Shown in pieces: positions 37,069-46,755 of a stretch of 64,000 nt of DNA. Position 1 is the stretch's first letter. Every line of letters begins with the position of its first letter. The notes beneath the pieces were generated by a model, which worked only from the letters and a program-made list of their open reading frames with translations, was not told where the DNA came from and made no database searches. A program made the position numbers and the translations under genes. Source of the DNA: Cryobacterium sp. Y29 (GTDB lineage: Bacteria; Actinomycetota; Actinomycetes; Actinomycetales; Microbacteriaceae); assembly GCF_002929825.1 (NCBI RefSeq), contig NZ_PJJN01000035.1, forward strand, positions 124,001-188,000, read 5' to 3'.

Positions 37069-38604
37069 CTAACGGTGCCGGCGCCGCCGTGCGGACCGAG
37101 CGCACAGAGCGCACAGAGCCAATCCGGCCAAACCCAGCCCCGAGACGAGCCATTCGAGTCCACGGCCGGCCACTATCGCTGGCGTGATGGTGTCGCTGAG
37201 CGGAACGGTCTGCACCATAGCTCCCGACGTAAAGGTCAAAAGGCTATCGAGCGTCGCCCCATCGGGGGTGATGATCGCGCTCGAGCCGACCGTTGAGATA
37301 TTGACGACCGACCGGCTTGTCTCCATCGCGCGCAGCCGGGCGATGGCCAGCTGCTGCACGCTTTCATCGGTGTGCCCGAAATCGGCGTTGTTGGTTTGGG
37401 CGAGAATAATTTCAGCTCCGTCGACGATCATTTCGTGCACCAGCTGATCGTCGGCGATGTCGAAGCAGATCGCTATTCCAGCCAGAACTCCGTTGATGTC
37501 AAAAATATTGTCTCGGGTGCCGATGCCGTAATCCCGGCCGATGAGGTCGATCAGGTCCGGAGCGAATGGTCGCCAGAAAGCCCGATCCGGCATGTACTCG
37601 GCAAACGGCACCGGGTGCACCTTGTCATAGACATCGACGGCGCCACGGCCAGCCTCCCAGAGCAGCGAGCTGTTGTAGTAGGTGTCATCGGGCTTGGTGA
37701 TGGTGCCGGTGATGAGAGGGGCATCCATTTCGGTACTGATGTAGTCGAGCACCTGCGCGGCTGCCTGCGAGCGGGTGGGGTCGATGTCACTCGCGTTCTC
37801 CGGCCAGACCACGAAATCGACCTTCTCGCCGATCAAAGGCAGGGTGGCCGAAGTGTGGTCCTGCAGGATCTGACCCGGCGAATATTCGGCAAACAGACCG
37901 GCATCCGCGTTTCCCTGCACTGCGGCGAGGCGAACCTCGCCGTTCTGGGTAGTCGGCCATGCCGGGACGATAAGGACTACCGCGACGGCGCCGACGGCGA
38001 TGCCCGTGCGCAGCGTGCGCGCCAGCTCCGGTTCGCGGAATAGTTGTACGGCGAGGGCACTCAGCCAGACCAGAATAAAGCTCAGGCCCGACAGGCCTAC
38101 CCAGGCCACGAGCGGACCAAACGGACTCTCCGACTGTGACAGGGCAACTCGGCCCCAGGCGAAGCCACCGTAGGGCCAGACTGCGCTGATTGCTTCCCTG
38201 GCCGTCCACAAACCCGCCACGATAACCGGCACAACGCCGAGACGACCCCCGACACTCGGCCAGACCCGAGGGCCATGCCGGAGGACGACGGCCGTCAACC
38301 CGAGCCCCACGGCAAAAAACAGGCTCTCGAGCCCGCCGAGCGCAAACCACGGCACGAGACCGAGGTACAGAGTGATCCAGAAGATATGAATCAGCCAAAA
38401 CGATAATCCGGCAACCAGGCCGACGAGTAGTCCCGTCGCGAGGCTGCGACCGAGCAGAGCCAGGAGCATGAGCGCGACCCCCACCGGCGCAAGGTACCAC
38501 CAGTCGCGATCCGGAAAACCGGCGTCCAGAACCGCGCCGGCGCCGGCCGCGACGACAAGAGCCGCCCACAGCGGCAGGCTGAACGCGCGCTCAATTCCCC
38601 ACAT
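37069..38604 (-). CDS. lnt: Apolipoprotein N-acyltransferase
   Basis: Protein of 511 aa. Six or seven membrane helices precede a nitrilase domain with the catalytic Glu in VVWPENASDID, Lys in YDKVHPVPFAEYMP and Cys in GIAICFDIADD. A final helix and a basic tail (ARSARRRRHR) follow. It adds the third acyl chain to lipoproteins; targets in this window include CtaC and the FKBP lipoprotein. ATG 38604 follows the helY stop by 7 bp, so it is likely co-transcribed with helY. Confidence 0.93.
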   Translation of the reverse strand: MWGIERAFSLPLWAALVVAAGAGAVLDAGFPDRDWWYLAPVGVALMLLALLGRSLATGLLVGLVAGLSFWLIHIFWITLYLGLVPWFALGGLESLFFAVGLGLTAVVLRHGPRVWPSVGGRLGVVPVIVAGLWTAREAISAVWPYGGFAWGRVALSQSESPFGPLVAWVGLSGLSFILVWLSALAVQLFREPELARTLRTGIAVGAVAVVLIVPAWPTTQNGEVRLAAVQGNADAGLFAEYSPGQILQDHTSATLPLIGEKVDFVVWPENASDIDPTRSQAAAQVLDYISTEMDAPLITGTITKPDDTYYNSSLLWEAGRGAVDVYDKVHPVPFAEYMPDRAFWRPFAPDLIDLIGRDYGIGTRDNIFDINGVLAGIAICFDIADDQLVHEMIVDGAEIILAQTNNADFGHTDESVQQLAIARLRAMETSRSVVNISTVGSSAIITPDGATLDSLLTFTSGAMVQTVPLSDTITPAIVAGRGLEWLVSGLGLAGLALCALCARSARRRRHR

Positions 38605-38611
38605 AGTGAAT

Positions 38612-41074
38612 TCAGGCCACCGAGGAGTACGCCACGATACCGCGGCGGATCGCATCCATGGCGCTACGAGCGGTCGGCCCGACCTGTCCGTCGCCGGCAA
38701 TGCTGAGTTGGTCGAGCAGGTCGATGGTCTGTTTAGTCCAGCGCACAAAATCACCGGCAGCCATCTCGGCCTCATAGAGTACGTCGGCGAGCGATGCGCC
38801 GCGAGCCCACTTCCACATGGCGAGGCTGAGTCCCACCGCGAGCGGATTACTCCCGGGAAGCTTGTGGTCCCGCTCCAGGTCGTCGATGCGGCTCCACAGC
38901 TCCTGGGTTTCGTCGAGGGCCGGTCTGAACGGTCCCTTGGGCAGGTACCGAGCGTCGATCAGGCCTTCTTCACGTCTCGGCTCGAAGACCAGCGCACAGG
39001 CCATCGCAGCGAGGCTCGCGGCATCGAGTTCGTTCCACAGACCTCGGCGCAGCGACTCCGCGACCAGCAGGTCCCTTTCCGCGTAGATTCGGCGCAGGAT
39101 GCGTCCGCTTTCGCTGAGCTCGATATTGCCGCTGGCATTCGCTTCGAGGTAGCCGTAGCCGAGCAGGACGTCGGTCACGCGATCGAAGACGCGGGCGATG
39201 GCTCCAGTGCGCTGTGATATTTGCTGGTTGAGGGCATCCGTTTGGCGTTTGAGCTTGAACCAGCGTTCTGCCCAGCGGGAGTGCGCCTCTCGATCGGGAC
39301 AGTGGTGGCAGCCGTGGGCGCGCATCTGCTTGCGCAGGCTCGTCACCTCACGCTGGCGTTTGTCACGTTCACCGCGCAAGGAATTGTCGGATTTGACACC
39401 CTCGCGTTCCACCTCGGTGAGACGCCGACGAATGGCCGAGTACCCTTCGAAGTCGCCCAGGTTGCAGGTCATGCTGGCCTTGAACCCAGCTAGGGATTCT
39501 TCTTGCTGGCGAACAGACCGGGCCAGATCGACGACGGCCCGATCGGCCTGAAACTGGGCGAATGACGACTCGAGCACACCGCGCGTGCGTGTGACGCCGA
39601 ACTGGTCGATGAGGTTGACGGCCATATTATAGGTCGGCTTAAAGCTGGAATTCAGCGGATACGTACGCCGGGAGGCGAGCGAGGCCACCGCCTGCGGATC
39701 CAGTCCCTGCGCCCACTGAATGACCGAGTGACCGAGGGTGTCGATTCCGCGGCGACCGGCCCGACCCGTTAGCTGGGTGTACTCCCCCGGGGTGATCGGT
39801 ACGCGGGCTTCGCCGTTGAACTTCTCCAGCTTGTCAAGAACGACCGTGCGGGCGGGCATATTGATTCCGAGGGCCAGCGTTTCGGTGGCAAAGACAGCCT
39901 TGACAAGCTTTTTCTGGAAAAGTTCTTCAACCACCTCCTTGAATGCTGGCAGCAGACCGGCGTGGTGCGCGGCGACACCGCGCTCGAGTCCGTCGAGCCA
40001 CTCGAAGTAGCCGAGCACGCCGAGGTCTTCGTCGAGCAAAGTGCGGCATCGATCGTCCACGATCTGACGAATTTCATCCCGCTCGTGTTCCTGTGTCAGA
40101 CGTATCCCCGAGCGGAGCACCTGCCGCACGGCCTGGTCACAGCCGACGCGGCTGAAGATGAAGAAAATAGCCGGCAGCAAGTGTTTGCCATCGAGCATGC
40201 GCACGATATCGCCGCGATCCATTCGGCCGGCGTCGACCTGTGCGCGTTGCTTGTCATGACCCCGGTAGCCGCCTGCGGAAGAGCTACCCTGACGACTAGA
40301 ACCACGACCACGCCCACCGGCCGAGCGCCCGCCGGCGTGCGCCAACCGAACGAGTTCAGGATTGACCCGATGCGCTCCGATCAGTCCGGAGGAATCGAAC
40401 AGATCGAGCATATTGTTCTTGACCAGCACGTGCTGTTCCAGCGGAACCGGCCGCTCTTCAGAAACGATCACGTCAGTCTCACCGCGAACTGCCTGCAACC
40501 AGTCGCCGAATTCCTCGGCGTTCGACACGGTCGCGCTGAGCGACACCATACGCACCGGCTGCGGCAAATGGATGATCACTTCTTCCCACACGGCACCGCG
40601 AAAGCGATCCGCAAGGTAGTGCACCTCGTCCATCACCACGAAAGCGAGATCGGTGAGTAAGTCGGAATCGGCGTAGAGCATATTGCGGAGCACCTCGGTC
40701 GTCATGACCACGATGCGTGCCCCCGGGTTGACGTTGCTGTCCCCGGTGAGCAACCCAACCTGGTCCGCTCCGTACTCGGCAACGAACTCCTGAAATTTCT
40801 GGTTGCTGAGGGCCTTCATGGGCGCGGTATAAAAAACCTTCGCCCGCGACTGCTGCATTGCCAGGTAGATGGCGAATTCGGCGACGATGGTTTTACCTGC
40901 TCCGGTCGGCGCGGCGACGAGCACGCTGTTGCCGGCCTCCAGGCACGCGCAAGCCTCACGCTGGAACGGATCGAGATCGAATTTGAGGCCGCGATCAAAA
41001 GCCAGCAACTTCGGTTGACTTGCTCGGGTGCGCGCGGCCGAGTATCGTTCGGCCGGCGATTGCGTGTGCGTCAC
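38612..41074 (-). CDS. helY: DEAD/DEAH-box RNA helicase (HelY/Mtr4-like)
   Basis: Protein of 820 aa in superfamily 2. Walker A is in VAAPTGAGKTIVAEFA, motif II is DEVH, and motif VI is in LTGRAGRRGID. A Gly/Arg/Ser-rich loop (AHAGGRSAGGRGRGSSRQGSS) splits the first RecA domain region, and the C-terminal arch-less DSHCT-like domain ends the protein. It is related to Ski2/Mtr4 RNA helicases and likely acts in RNA turnover. The GTG start has AAGGA upstream. The tatA-tatC-helY-lnt order is conserved in actinobacteria. Confidence 0.92.
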   Translation of the reverse strand: MTHTQSPAERYSAARTRASQPKLLAFDRGLKFDLDPFQREACACLEAGNSVLVAAPTGAGKTIVAEFAIYLAMQQSRAKVFYTAPMKALSNQKFQEFVAEYGADQVGLLTGDSNVNPGARIVVMTTEVLRNMLYADSDLLTDLAFVVMDEVHYLADRFRGAVWEEVIIHLPQPVRMVSLSATVSNAEEFGDWLQAVRGETDVIVSEERPVPLEQHVLVKNNMLDLFDSSGLIGAHRVNPELVRLAHAGGRSAGGRGRGSSRQGSSSAGGYRGHDKQRAQVDAGRMDRGDIVRMLDGKHLLPAIFFIFSRVGCDQAVRQVLRSGIRLTQEHERDEIRQIVDDRCRTLLDEDLGVLGYFEWLDGLERGVAAHHAGLLPAFKEVVEELFQKKLVKAVFATETLALGINMPARTVVLDKLEKFNGEARVPITPGEYTQLTGRAGRRGIDTLGHSVIQWAQGLDPQAVASLASRRTYPLNSSFKPTYNMAVNLIDQFGVTRTRGVLESSFAQFQADRAVVDLARSVRQQEESLAGFKASMTCNLGDFEGYSAIRRRLTEVEREGVKSDNSLRGERDKRQREVTSLRKQMRAHGCHHCPDREAHSRWAERWFKLKRQTDALNQQISQRTGAIARVFDRVTDVLLGYGYLEANASGNIELSESGRILRRIYAERDLLVAESLRRGLWNELDAASLAAMACALVFEPRREEGLIDARYLPKGPFRPALDETQELWSRIDDLERDHKLPGSNPLAVGLSLAMWKWARGASLADVLYEAEMAAGDFVRWTKQTIDLLDQLSIAGDGQVGPTARSAMDAIRRGIVAYSSVA

Positions 41075-41114
41075 GTGATCCTTAACAATTGCTACAAACG
41101 ACTTTCAGTAGAGA

Positions 41115-41906
41115 CTAGAGCGCGAATTCTTTCTCGAAAGCCAGCACTTTCTTAGCCGCTCGGCGATCGTGCAACCAAGCGATGCCGTAGGCGGCAAAGT
41201 ACAACATGACCATGGGAATGGCCAGCAAGAACATCGAGACGACGTCAGCGGCGGGAGTGGCGATCGCCGTGAAGAGAACGATGACCAAAATTGCAATCCG
41301 CCAGGATTTGATGATCGACGCCGCACTGATCACGCCGGCGAAGTTGAGCAGCACTATGAAGACCGGCAGGACGAAGGCAATGCCGATCGCCACGACGAGT
41401 TTGAGTACGAAGTCGAAATAACCTTGCGCATTAATGAACGCTGAATCCTCGGTGGGCGCGAAACTCGTCATGAGTTCAACCACGTGCGGCAGTACGACCC
41501 AACCCGCCGCACAGCCAGCCAGAAACAGGGGAATGGCCGTCAAGAGAAACCCGAACGTGTATTTCCTCTCCGTACGCGTCAGACCGGGAACCAAAAAAGC
41601 AAAGACCTGATACAGCCACACCGGGCTGGAAACTATCAGGCCGACATAGAGTGAAATTTTGAGTTTGAGATCAAAAGCGCTCGTGATGTCGGGGTAATTG
41701 ATCTGGGCGTTGCGATGCTGCGCATTGATGATGGCGTAGATCGGCTCTCGCAATTGATCCCAAACGAAATCGGAGAGGAACCACCCAGCAATGGCACCAA
41801 CCAGGAGACCGGCTGCAGCCAGATAGAGGCGCTTGCGCAGTTCGATTAAATGCTGCCCCAGCGACATTTTTCCCGCTTCGGTCGCACCCCGCCCAGCACG
41901 GACCAT
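41115..41906 (-). CDS. tatC: Twin-arginine translocase subunit TatC
   Basis: Protein of 263 aa with six helices. The N-terminal signature MSLGQHLIELRKRL, the FLVPGLTRTERKY loop and the FVLKLVVAIGIAFVLPVF helix with its conserved upstream region are family marks. It recognises the twin-arginine signal of folded export substrates. The ATG at 41906 lies 7 bp after the tatA stop; an internal ATG at 41867 is another possible start. It is read with tatA and the genes upstream. Confidence 0.95.
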   Translation of the reverse strand: MVRAGRGATEAGKMSLGQHLIELRKRLYLAAAGLLVGAIAGWFLSDFVWDQLREPIYAIINAQHRNAQINYPDITSAFDLKLKISLYVGLIVSSPVWLYQVFAFLVPGLTRTERKYTFGFLLTAIPLFLAGCAAGWVVLPHVVELMTSFAPTEDSAFINAQGYFDFVLKLVVAIGIAFVLPVFIVLLNFAGVISAASIIKSWRIAILVIVLFTAIATPAADVVSMFLLAIPMVMLYFAAYGIAWLHDRRAAKKVLAFEKEFAL

Positions 41907-41912
41907 TCGCGG

Positions 41913-42179
41913 CTAAGGCTTCGAGGCGGGGTCGGCCGGGCCGGGCGTGGTCGGAAGGGACGTCTTTGACACGTCGTCACCCGGTGTGCTCGTCGTGCTC
42001 TTCGACCGCGGTGCGGCGTTGGGATCAGGGTCGACAGTGTCGCTCTTGATCTCGCTCTTGAAGATCTTCATGGACTGCCCTAGGCTGCGTGCGAGTCCGG
42101 GAAGCTTCGGCGCTCCGAAAAGGAGCAGTACGACGACTAGGATGATCAAAAAGTGCCATCCGGTCAAATTTTGCAGCAT
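41913..42179 (-). CDS. tatA: Twin-arginine translocase subunit TatA
   Basis: Protein of 88 aa. One N-terminal helix ([16 protein letters not shown]) is followed by the amphipathic helix [23 protein letters not shown], with the FG-x-KLP hinge changed to FGAPKLP as usual in actinobacteria. A polar Pro/Ser/Thr tail of about 40 residues ends it. It forms the translocation pore with TatC, encoded just downstream. Confidence 0.95.
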   Translation of the reverse strand: MLQNLTGWHFLIILVVVLLLFGAPKLPGLARSLGQSMKIFKSEIKSDTVDPDPNAAPRSKSTTSTPGDDVSKTSLPTTPGPADPASKP

Positions 42180-42201
42180 GAGGGTGTGTCCTCTGTGTTA
42201 G

Positions 42202-42516
42202 CTAGCGGGCGTTTCGCATCAGTTTACCCCGCACGATCCGCGCATCGCGACGCACCTGACTCCGATGTGCGCGGTCAGCACGATTCTGCTCGACATTCCG
42301 GAGCACCACAGCCGAGTCCGCGAATACGGCGGGGCTAAAGGAGGCGCAGACCGACGGCACACCGAGGTCCACCGAGGAAACTTGATCATTGAGGGCCTCA
42401 AGAGCTCGCAGGGTTGTGCCGGCTTTGCGGTAGAGCGCCACCGCGCACCAAATGAGGACCGCGAAAAGACCGGCCACCAGAACGCCCCAGATGAGTAACC
42501 ACGACCACCACGGCAT
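42202..42516 (-). CDS. Small single-pass membrane protein of the pafBC-tatAC locus
   Basis: Protein of 104 aa with one N-terminal helix (WWSWLLIWGVLVAGLFAVLIWCAVALYR), then a coiled-coil-prone stretch (TTLRALEALNDQVSSV) and a basic C-terminal tail. Its gene starts 3 bp after the pafBC stop and ends 22 bp before tatA. Proteins of this shape occur at the same place in related genomes; their function is unknown. A link to envelope export is only suggested by position. Confidence 0.8.
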   Translation of the reverse strand: MPWWSWLLIWGVLVAGLFAVLIWCAVALYRKAGTTLRALEALNDQVSSVDLGVPSVCASFSPAVFADSAVVLRNVEQNRADRAHRSQVRRDARIVRGKLMRNAR

Positions 42517-42519
42517 CCG

Positions 42520-44661
42520 CTAACCCTCATCCACCTGGGGCATATTGTCGCCAGAGTACTGCGCCAGTCCGGCTGCAGCCCAGTCGAACACAACCTTGCG
42601 TGATTCTGCCGGTTGAAGCACGGTGACAATGCCGGCGAGGCCGGTGACGAGGCGTTTGAGCACGTGGGCATGGGCGACGCGCAGGGTGGTGCGCGTGCGC
42701 GCGCCTGTTCCGACCACCTCGGACTGCTCGGGTCGGTAGTCGGCCAGCAACGGCAGCGCCGCGGTAGGGAGCTCGAGTCGCACATCAACATCGTCGCTGG
42801 ACGGCTGGAACAGGGTGTCCGGCAGCAGCAGGTCCACCGTGTGCGAACTGCGCGGTGCTGCGGTGACGCGTGGGTCGGTCATCCGGTCAAGACGGAAGGT
42901 TCGCACGGCTTCGCGAAGGTGGCACCAGCCCCGGAGGTACCAGTCGCTGTCGACGGATTCAATGCGCAAGGGATCGACGAGGCGGTGTTCCTGGTCGCCA
43001 CGCGCATTGAGATAGTCGAACTCGACCTGCATTCCTGTACTGAGGGCAGCCTGCACAATCTCGCGGGTCGCGCCGGCATCGCGTTGCGCGACAGCGACCT
43101 GGGTGGGTGGCGCCGATGAGCCGCGCGTCAACTTCGCCATCAGCGACGCGATCGCATCGGTGTCGGCGTTGTGCGGCAGGGCACACAGGTACTGCAGTCC
43201 GGCGATGAGTGCTGCGGCCTCGCGCGCGGAGAATCGCGGGGAGTCATCGATGGCAACCTGGTGGGTCAATACGATTCGATCATTGGTTTCGAATTCGTCC
43301 CAGAGAATGTCGAACAGGTCACCGTGCAGGTATTGACGTGTTTCCCCAGGAATCCCAGACAGCGCGATGAGGCTGACCAGCGTGCGCACTCGTTCCACTG
43401 ACAGTCCGAAGTGCTCGGCCACCTCGGTGACGGTGACCGGACCCTGATCGATCAAGTACGGAACGAGGGAGAGTAAGAGGGTGAGCTGGTCTCCGGCGAC
43501 TCGAGGCTGGCTGCCTGGCTGGGAAATCGGCGCATGCAGCGGACTCGGCCGGCGGCGCTGTGCGCGGCCGGGTGGAAACGCGGGGAGAGCGCTGGCATGA
43601 GCGTCACGAGCGGCAACCAGTCGATCGCGCACGGCGGTGCGTAACGCGAGTGGGCTCTCGACGAACACTTCGGGGCCGAACCCGGCCAGTTCGTCGGCGA
43701 GGATGTCCAGGTCGGTGAAATGCAGGGTGCGCTCCAGCGTCACTGGATGGCCTGGCTGAGGCGCGGAGCACTGACCCGCCTGGCGCGCGGCGAGCCGCAC
43801 TGCGGCGTCGGATCCTGACACCACGACGATGTGGGCGACATTACTCGCCCACAGAGCATCGAGTTCACAGAGAGCGCGTGCACTATCGGTCGTGTTGCCC
43901 GCTGCTTCGTCGCCAATCGAAGTCGGAGTGGAGTTTGCGAGCACTGTCACCGTGCCCACGATCCGCGCCAGCAGGAACGTGCGCGGTGCGCGAGCGATCT
44001 CATCCGTTGCGTAGAGGTGCCAGCGGCCTTCGTGCTGCACCAACGCACGCGGAGCAACCTCGCGACGGACCGGCTTGGTCTCCCCCGGTTTGAGGTAGAG
44101 AAATGCCACGATCTGCGCTCGGTCGAGGGCTTTGCTCAACGGTTCGAAGCTCAGGTCATGCGCGCGCAACGAGGGCGCGTAGCCCAGGACCGGTTCGCTC
44201 GATTCGACACCGAGGGAGTTCAACTTCATTAGGCCTCGGCGAGATTCCCCGGACAATGATCCTTCCCGCCAGACCGTGCCAGCGAGTTTGAGTAGGGATA
44301 CCTCGTCGGAACTGAAGGTCACGTCGGCGGGAAGGTCGTACAAACCCTTCGGAATTCGATACCGCAAAAAGTGATTGCTGCCCGGATCATCGGGCGACTC
44401 AAGTGTTTCGAGCGGAATTCCCAATTCCCGGATGTCATCCTTGTCTCGCTCGAACTGGCGCTCCAGACTTTCATTCGAGCCGGCGGACGAGAATCGCTGT
44501 CGGTAACCCTGCACGTTCGCGAGAATGTCGGCCTTGGTCAGCCCTGCTTCCGTTGCCACGAGCGCGAGGACCAAGCTGAACAGCCGTTCCGGGGCCGTGA
44601 CCAGCAGCGGCTTGACCTCGGTCGCGCTTTTTGGAGGGTCCGACTCTGGCGGGGTAGACAT
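42520..44661 (-). CDS. pafBC: Fused PafB-PafC WYL-domain transcriptional regulator
   Basis: Protein of 713 aa that joins PafB (about 1-345) and PafC (about 385-700). Each half has an N-terminal winged HTH (ERLFSLVLALVATEAGLTKADIL; GPVTVTEVAEHFGLSVERVRTLVSL), a WYL domain (RALVQHEGRWHLYATD in the first, PLRIESVDSDWYLRGWCHL in the second) and a WCX domain. PafBC activates the LexA-independent DNA damage response of actinobacteria. A Pro/Arg linker (GRAQRRRPSPLHAP) separates the halves. No proteasome genes appear nearby. Fusion of the two is known in some Micrococcales. Confidence 0.9.
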   Translation of the reverse strand: MSTPPESDPPKSATEVKPLLVTAPERLFSLVLALVATEAGLTKADILANVQGYRQRFSSAGSNESLERQFERDKDDIRELGIPLETLESPDDPGSNHFLRYRIPKGLYDLPADVTFSSDEVSLLKLAGTVWREGSLSGESRRGLMKLNSLGVESSEPVLGYAPSLRAHDLSFEPLSKALDRAQIVAFLYLKPGETKPVRREVAPRALVQHEGRWHLYATDEIARAPRTFLLARIVGTVTVLANSTPTSIGDEAAGNTTDSARALCELDALWASNVAHIVVVSGSDAAVRLAARQAGQCSAPQPGHPVTLERTLHFTDLDILADELAGFGPEVFVESPLALRTAVRDRLVAARDAHASALPAFPPGRAQRRRPSPLHAPISQPGSQPRVAGDQLTLLLSLVPYLIDQGPVTVTEVAEHFGLSVERVRTLVSLIALSGIPGETRQYLHGDLFDILWDEFETNDRIVLTHQVAIDDSPRFSAREAAALIAGLQYLCALPHNADTDAIASLMAKLTRGSSAPPTQVAVAQRDAGATREIVQAALSTGMQVEFDYLNARGDQEHRLVDPLRIESVDSDWYLRGWCHLREAVRTFRLDRMTDPRVTAAPRSSHTVDLLLPDTLFQPSSDDVDVRLELPTAALPLLADYRPEQSEVVGTGARTRTTLRVAHAHVLKRLVTGLAGIVTVLQPAESRKVVFDWAAAGLAQYSGDNMPQVDEG

Positions 44662-44675
44662 GCGGGCCAGCCGAC

Positions 44676-45623
44676 CTAGTCGACGCCGAGAATATCGACG
44701 ACGAAAACGAGTGTGGAACCGGCCGGAATAGTGGCATCCACTGCGTCACCGTAGGCCTGGTCGGGAGGAATGACAGCAACGATCTGTGAACCGACCGTCT
44801 GTCCAATGAGTGCTGTTGCCAAGCCGGGAATCACCGCGTTGGGGACCATTTGAACGGGGCTTCCGTTGGTCCAGGTCGACACGAAGCTTGTCTTTTCCTT
44901 CCACAGCACGCCGGCGAGATTCACGGTGACCGTCGACCCTTCCTTGACCTTGTCGCCGGCACCCTGCTTCAACACACCCATTTCGAGCGTGGTGGGAGCG
45001 TCCCCGTTGGGGACGACTATGCCCGGGACGCCGTTTTCATCGAGCACCACGGCGGGAAGGCCATTGGCCACGATCTGGTTAGCTCCGTCAGCTCGCGGCA
45101 GATATGCCTTGACGATGTCAACGACAACCACCACCGCATCCGTCGCTCCAAGTTGCAGCTGCTCGCTACCGCCGGCCGGACCGAACCCATCATCAGGGGA
45201 AACGACGACCGCGACGCGCTCACCTTCACGGGCGCACAGCAGGCCGGCGACTATCCCGGGAAGAGTAGTGTCGGCGAGGGCAATGGGGAAGGCAACGCTG
45301 CCGTCGAACGGAGCTTGTTGAATGGCAGCGCCGGTCGTTCCGTTATACATGGTCATGACGGCGGAGATCATCTGACCGGCTTCGAGTTTCTCACCGGAAC
45401 CTTCGATGATTTGCGTGCGCTGAGTAGTCGACGACTTGAGCGGTGTCGGAAAGCTGACGTCGGGCGCCGAGCCGAAGTCGCCGGCGGTCGAGACCAACGC
45501 CGAGGCCGCACCGGGCGTGGCCGCGGTTTCACAGGAGGTCCCGGCCGTTCCGGGGCTGGCGCAGGCGGTCAATGCCGTCATCACGAGGCCGGCGGTGACG
45601 ATCAGCGCGGATGCTTTGCGCAC
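44676..45623 (-). CDS. FKBP-type peptidyl-prolyl isomerase lipoprotein
   Basis: Protein of 315 aa. A lipoprotein signal peptide ends in LTAC. Two FKBP-like regions follow: a degenerate one (about 70-180, EGSGEKLEAGQMISAVMTMYNG) and a C-terminal one (about 210-315) with VKEGSTVTVNLAGVLW, PGLATALIGQTVGSQIVAVIPPDQAYGD and PAGSTLVFVVDILGV. It should speed proline isomerisation outside the membrane. GTG 45623 is preferred, with AAGGA 4 bp upstream; the frame is open upstream but lacks a signal peptide start. It sits upstream of pafBC with 14 bp between. Confidence 0.88.
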   Translation of the reverse strand: MRKASALIVTAGLVMTALTACASPGTAGTSCETAATPGAASALVSTAGDFGSAPDVSFPTPLKSSTTQRTQIIEGSGEKLEAGQMISAVMTMYNGTTGAAIQQAPFDGSVAFPIALADTTLPGIVAGLLCAREGERVAVVVSPDDGFGPAGGSEQLQLGATDAVVVVVDIVKAYLPRADGANQIVANGLPAVVLDENGVPGIVVPNGDAPTTLEMGVLKQGAGDKVKEGSTVTVNLAGVLWKEKTSFVSTWTNGSPVQMVPNAVIPGLATALIGQTVGSQIVAVIPPDQAYGDAVDATIPAGSTLVFVVDILGVD

Positions 45624-45753
45624 AAGTCCTTCTTTCGGTACGGGGTTGCTGCAGCATGAATCTGCTGCGCGAGTGTGAGATTGGTGCGGGTGCGGCTGGG
45701 TCCAGGCGGTTACGGTCTCGGCAGAGTTCAACCGAAATGGGCCGGGCCCTATC

Positions 45754-46755
45754 CTAACCGGCGTCGAGGTCGCGAGCCTTGGAAAGCTCGGCGCCCGCGC
45801 CAGCGGCCCGCACACGTTTACGCATGACTTTGGCGCTGACGTTGCGTTCACCGAGCGCCCCCGGAGTCCAGGCCTCGACATCCGCGTCGCTGAAGTCCGT
45901 TTTGGACGGACGTCGCTTCAGCTCGGGAAGGATTGTGTCGGGGGCGAGCCGACGTGCGGTGATCAGGAACCCGGTGTGACCGATCATGCGGTGGTCGGGA
46001 CGCACTGCGAGTCCCTCCACGTGCCAACCGCGAATCATCGTCTCATGGGAATCCGGATTGGTATAAAAACCGGTGCCGCGGATGGCCTCGGCCACACGGG
46101 ACAATTGCGTCACCGTGGCGACGTAGCACAGCAGCACTCCTCCTGGCTTGAGAGCTTCGGAGACGGCGCCCAGGCATTCCCAGGGCGCGAGCATGTCGAG
46201 GACCACCCGGTCGACACTCTGCGGCGGCATGGTATCGGGCAGCGTCTCGGCAAGGTCGCCCAGGGTGATGGTCCAGTTCTGCGGATCATTCCCGAGGAAG
46301 GTAGCTACGTTGTCGCGGGCGACGTCGGCGAATTCCTCGCGCCGTTCAAAGGATGCCAGACGGCCGGCCGGCCCGATCGCCCGCAGCAGCCAGAGCGACA
46401 GCGCCCCGGAACCAACGCCGGCCTCAACGACGGTGGCGCCGGGAAAGATATCAGCCTGCGCCAGAATCTGGGCTGCATCCTTGGGGTAGATGATGGCTGC
46501 ACCGCGCGGCATGCTCATCACGAAGTCCACCAGCAGCGGCCGCAGCGCCAGGTGCTCAACGCCAACGTTGTTGGTGACGACCGACCCGTCGGGCTGCCCG
46601 ATGATGTCGTCGTGCGCGAGAATGCCGCGGTGGGTGTGAAAGGTCAGGCTTTCCTGAAGGGTGATGGTGTTCATCCGCCCCTTGGGCCCGGTGAGTTGTA
46701 CCCGGTCGCCGACACGAAAAAGTCCGCTGTTTTGAATGACCTGGTTGCTGCTCAT
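45754..46755 (-). CDS. trmI: tRNA (adenine(58)-N1)-methyltransferase TrmI
   Basis: Protein of 333 aa. An N-terminal beta domain (FRVGDRVQLTGPKGR, THRGILAHDDIIG) precedes the SAM-binding Rossmann fold with VVEAGVGSGALSLWLLRA and VDRVVLDMLAPWE. It methylates A58 (in some species also A57) in the T loop of tRNA. Its ATG overlaps the HAD phosphatase stop by 4 bp (ATGA), so translation is coupled. A basic 70-residue tail follows the catalytic domain. Confidence 0.95.
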   Translation of the reverse strand: MSSNQVIQNSGLFRVGDRVQLTGPKGRMNTITLQESLTFHTHRGILAHDDIIGQPDGSVVTNNVGVEHLALRPLLVDFVMSMPRGAAIIYPKDAAQILAQADIFPGATVVEAGVGSGALSLWLLRAIGPAGRLASFERREEFADVARDNVATFLGNDPQNWTITLGDLAETLPDTMPPQSVDRVVLDMLAPWECLGAVSEALKPGGVLLCYVATVTQLSRVAEAIRGTGFYTNPDSHETMIRGWHVEGLAVRPDHRMIGHTGFLITARRLAPDTILPELKRRPSKTDFSDADVEAWTPGALGERNVSAKVMRKRVRAAGAGAELSKARDLDAG

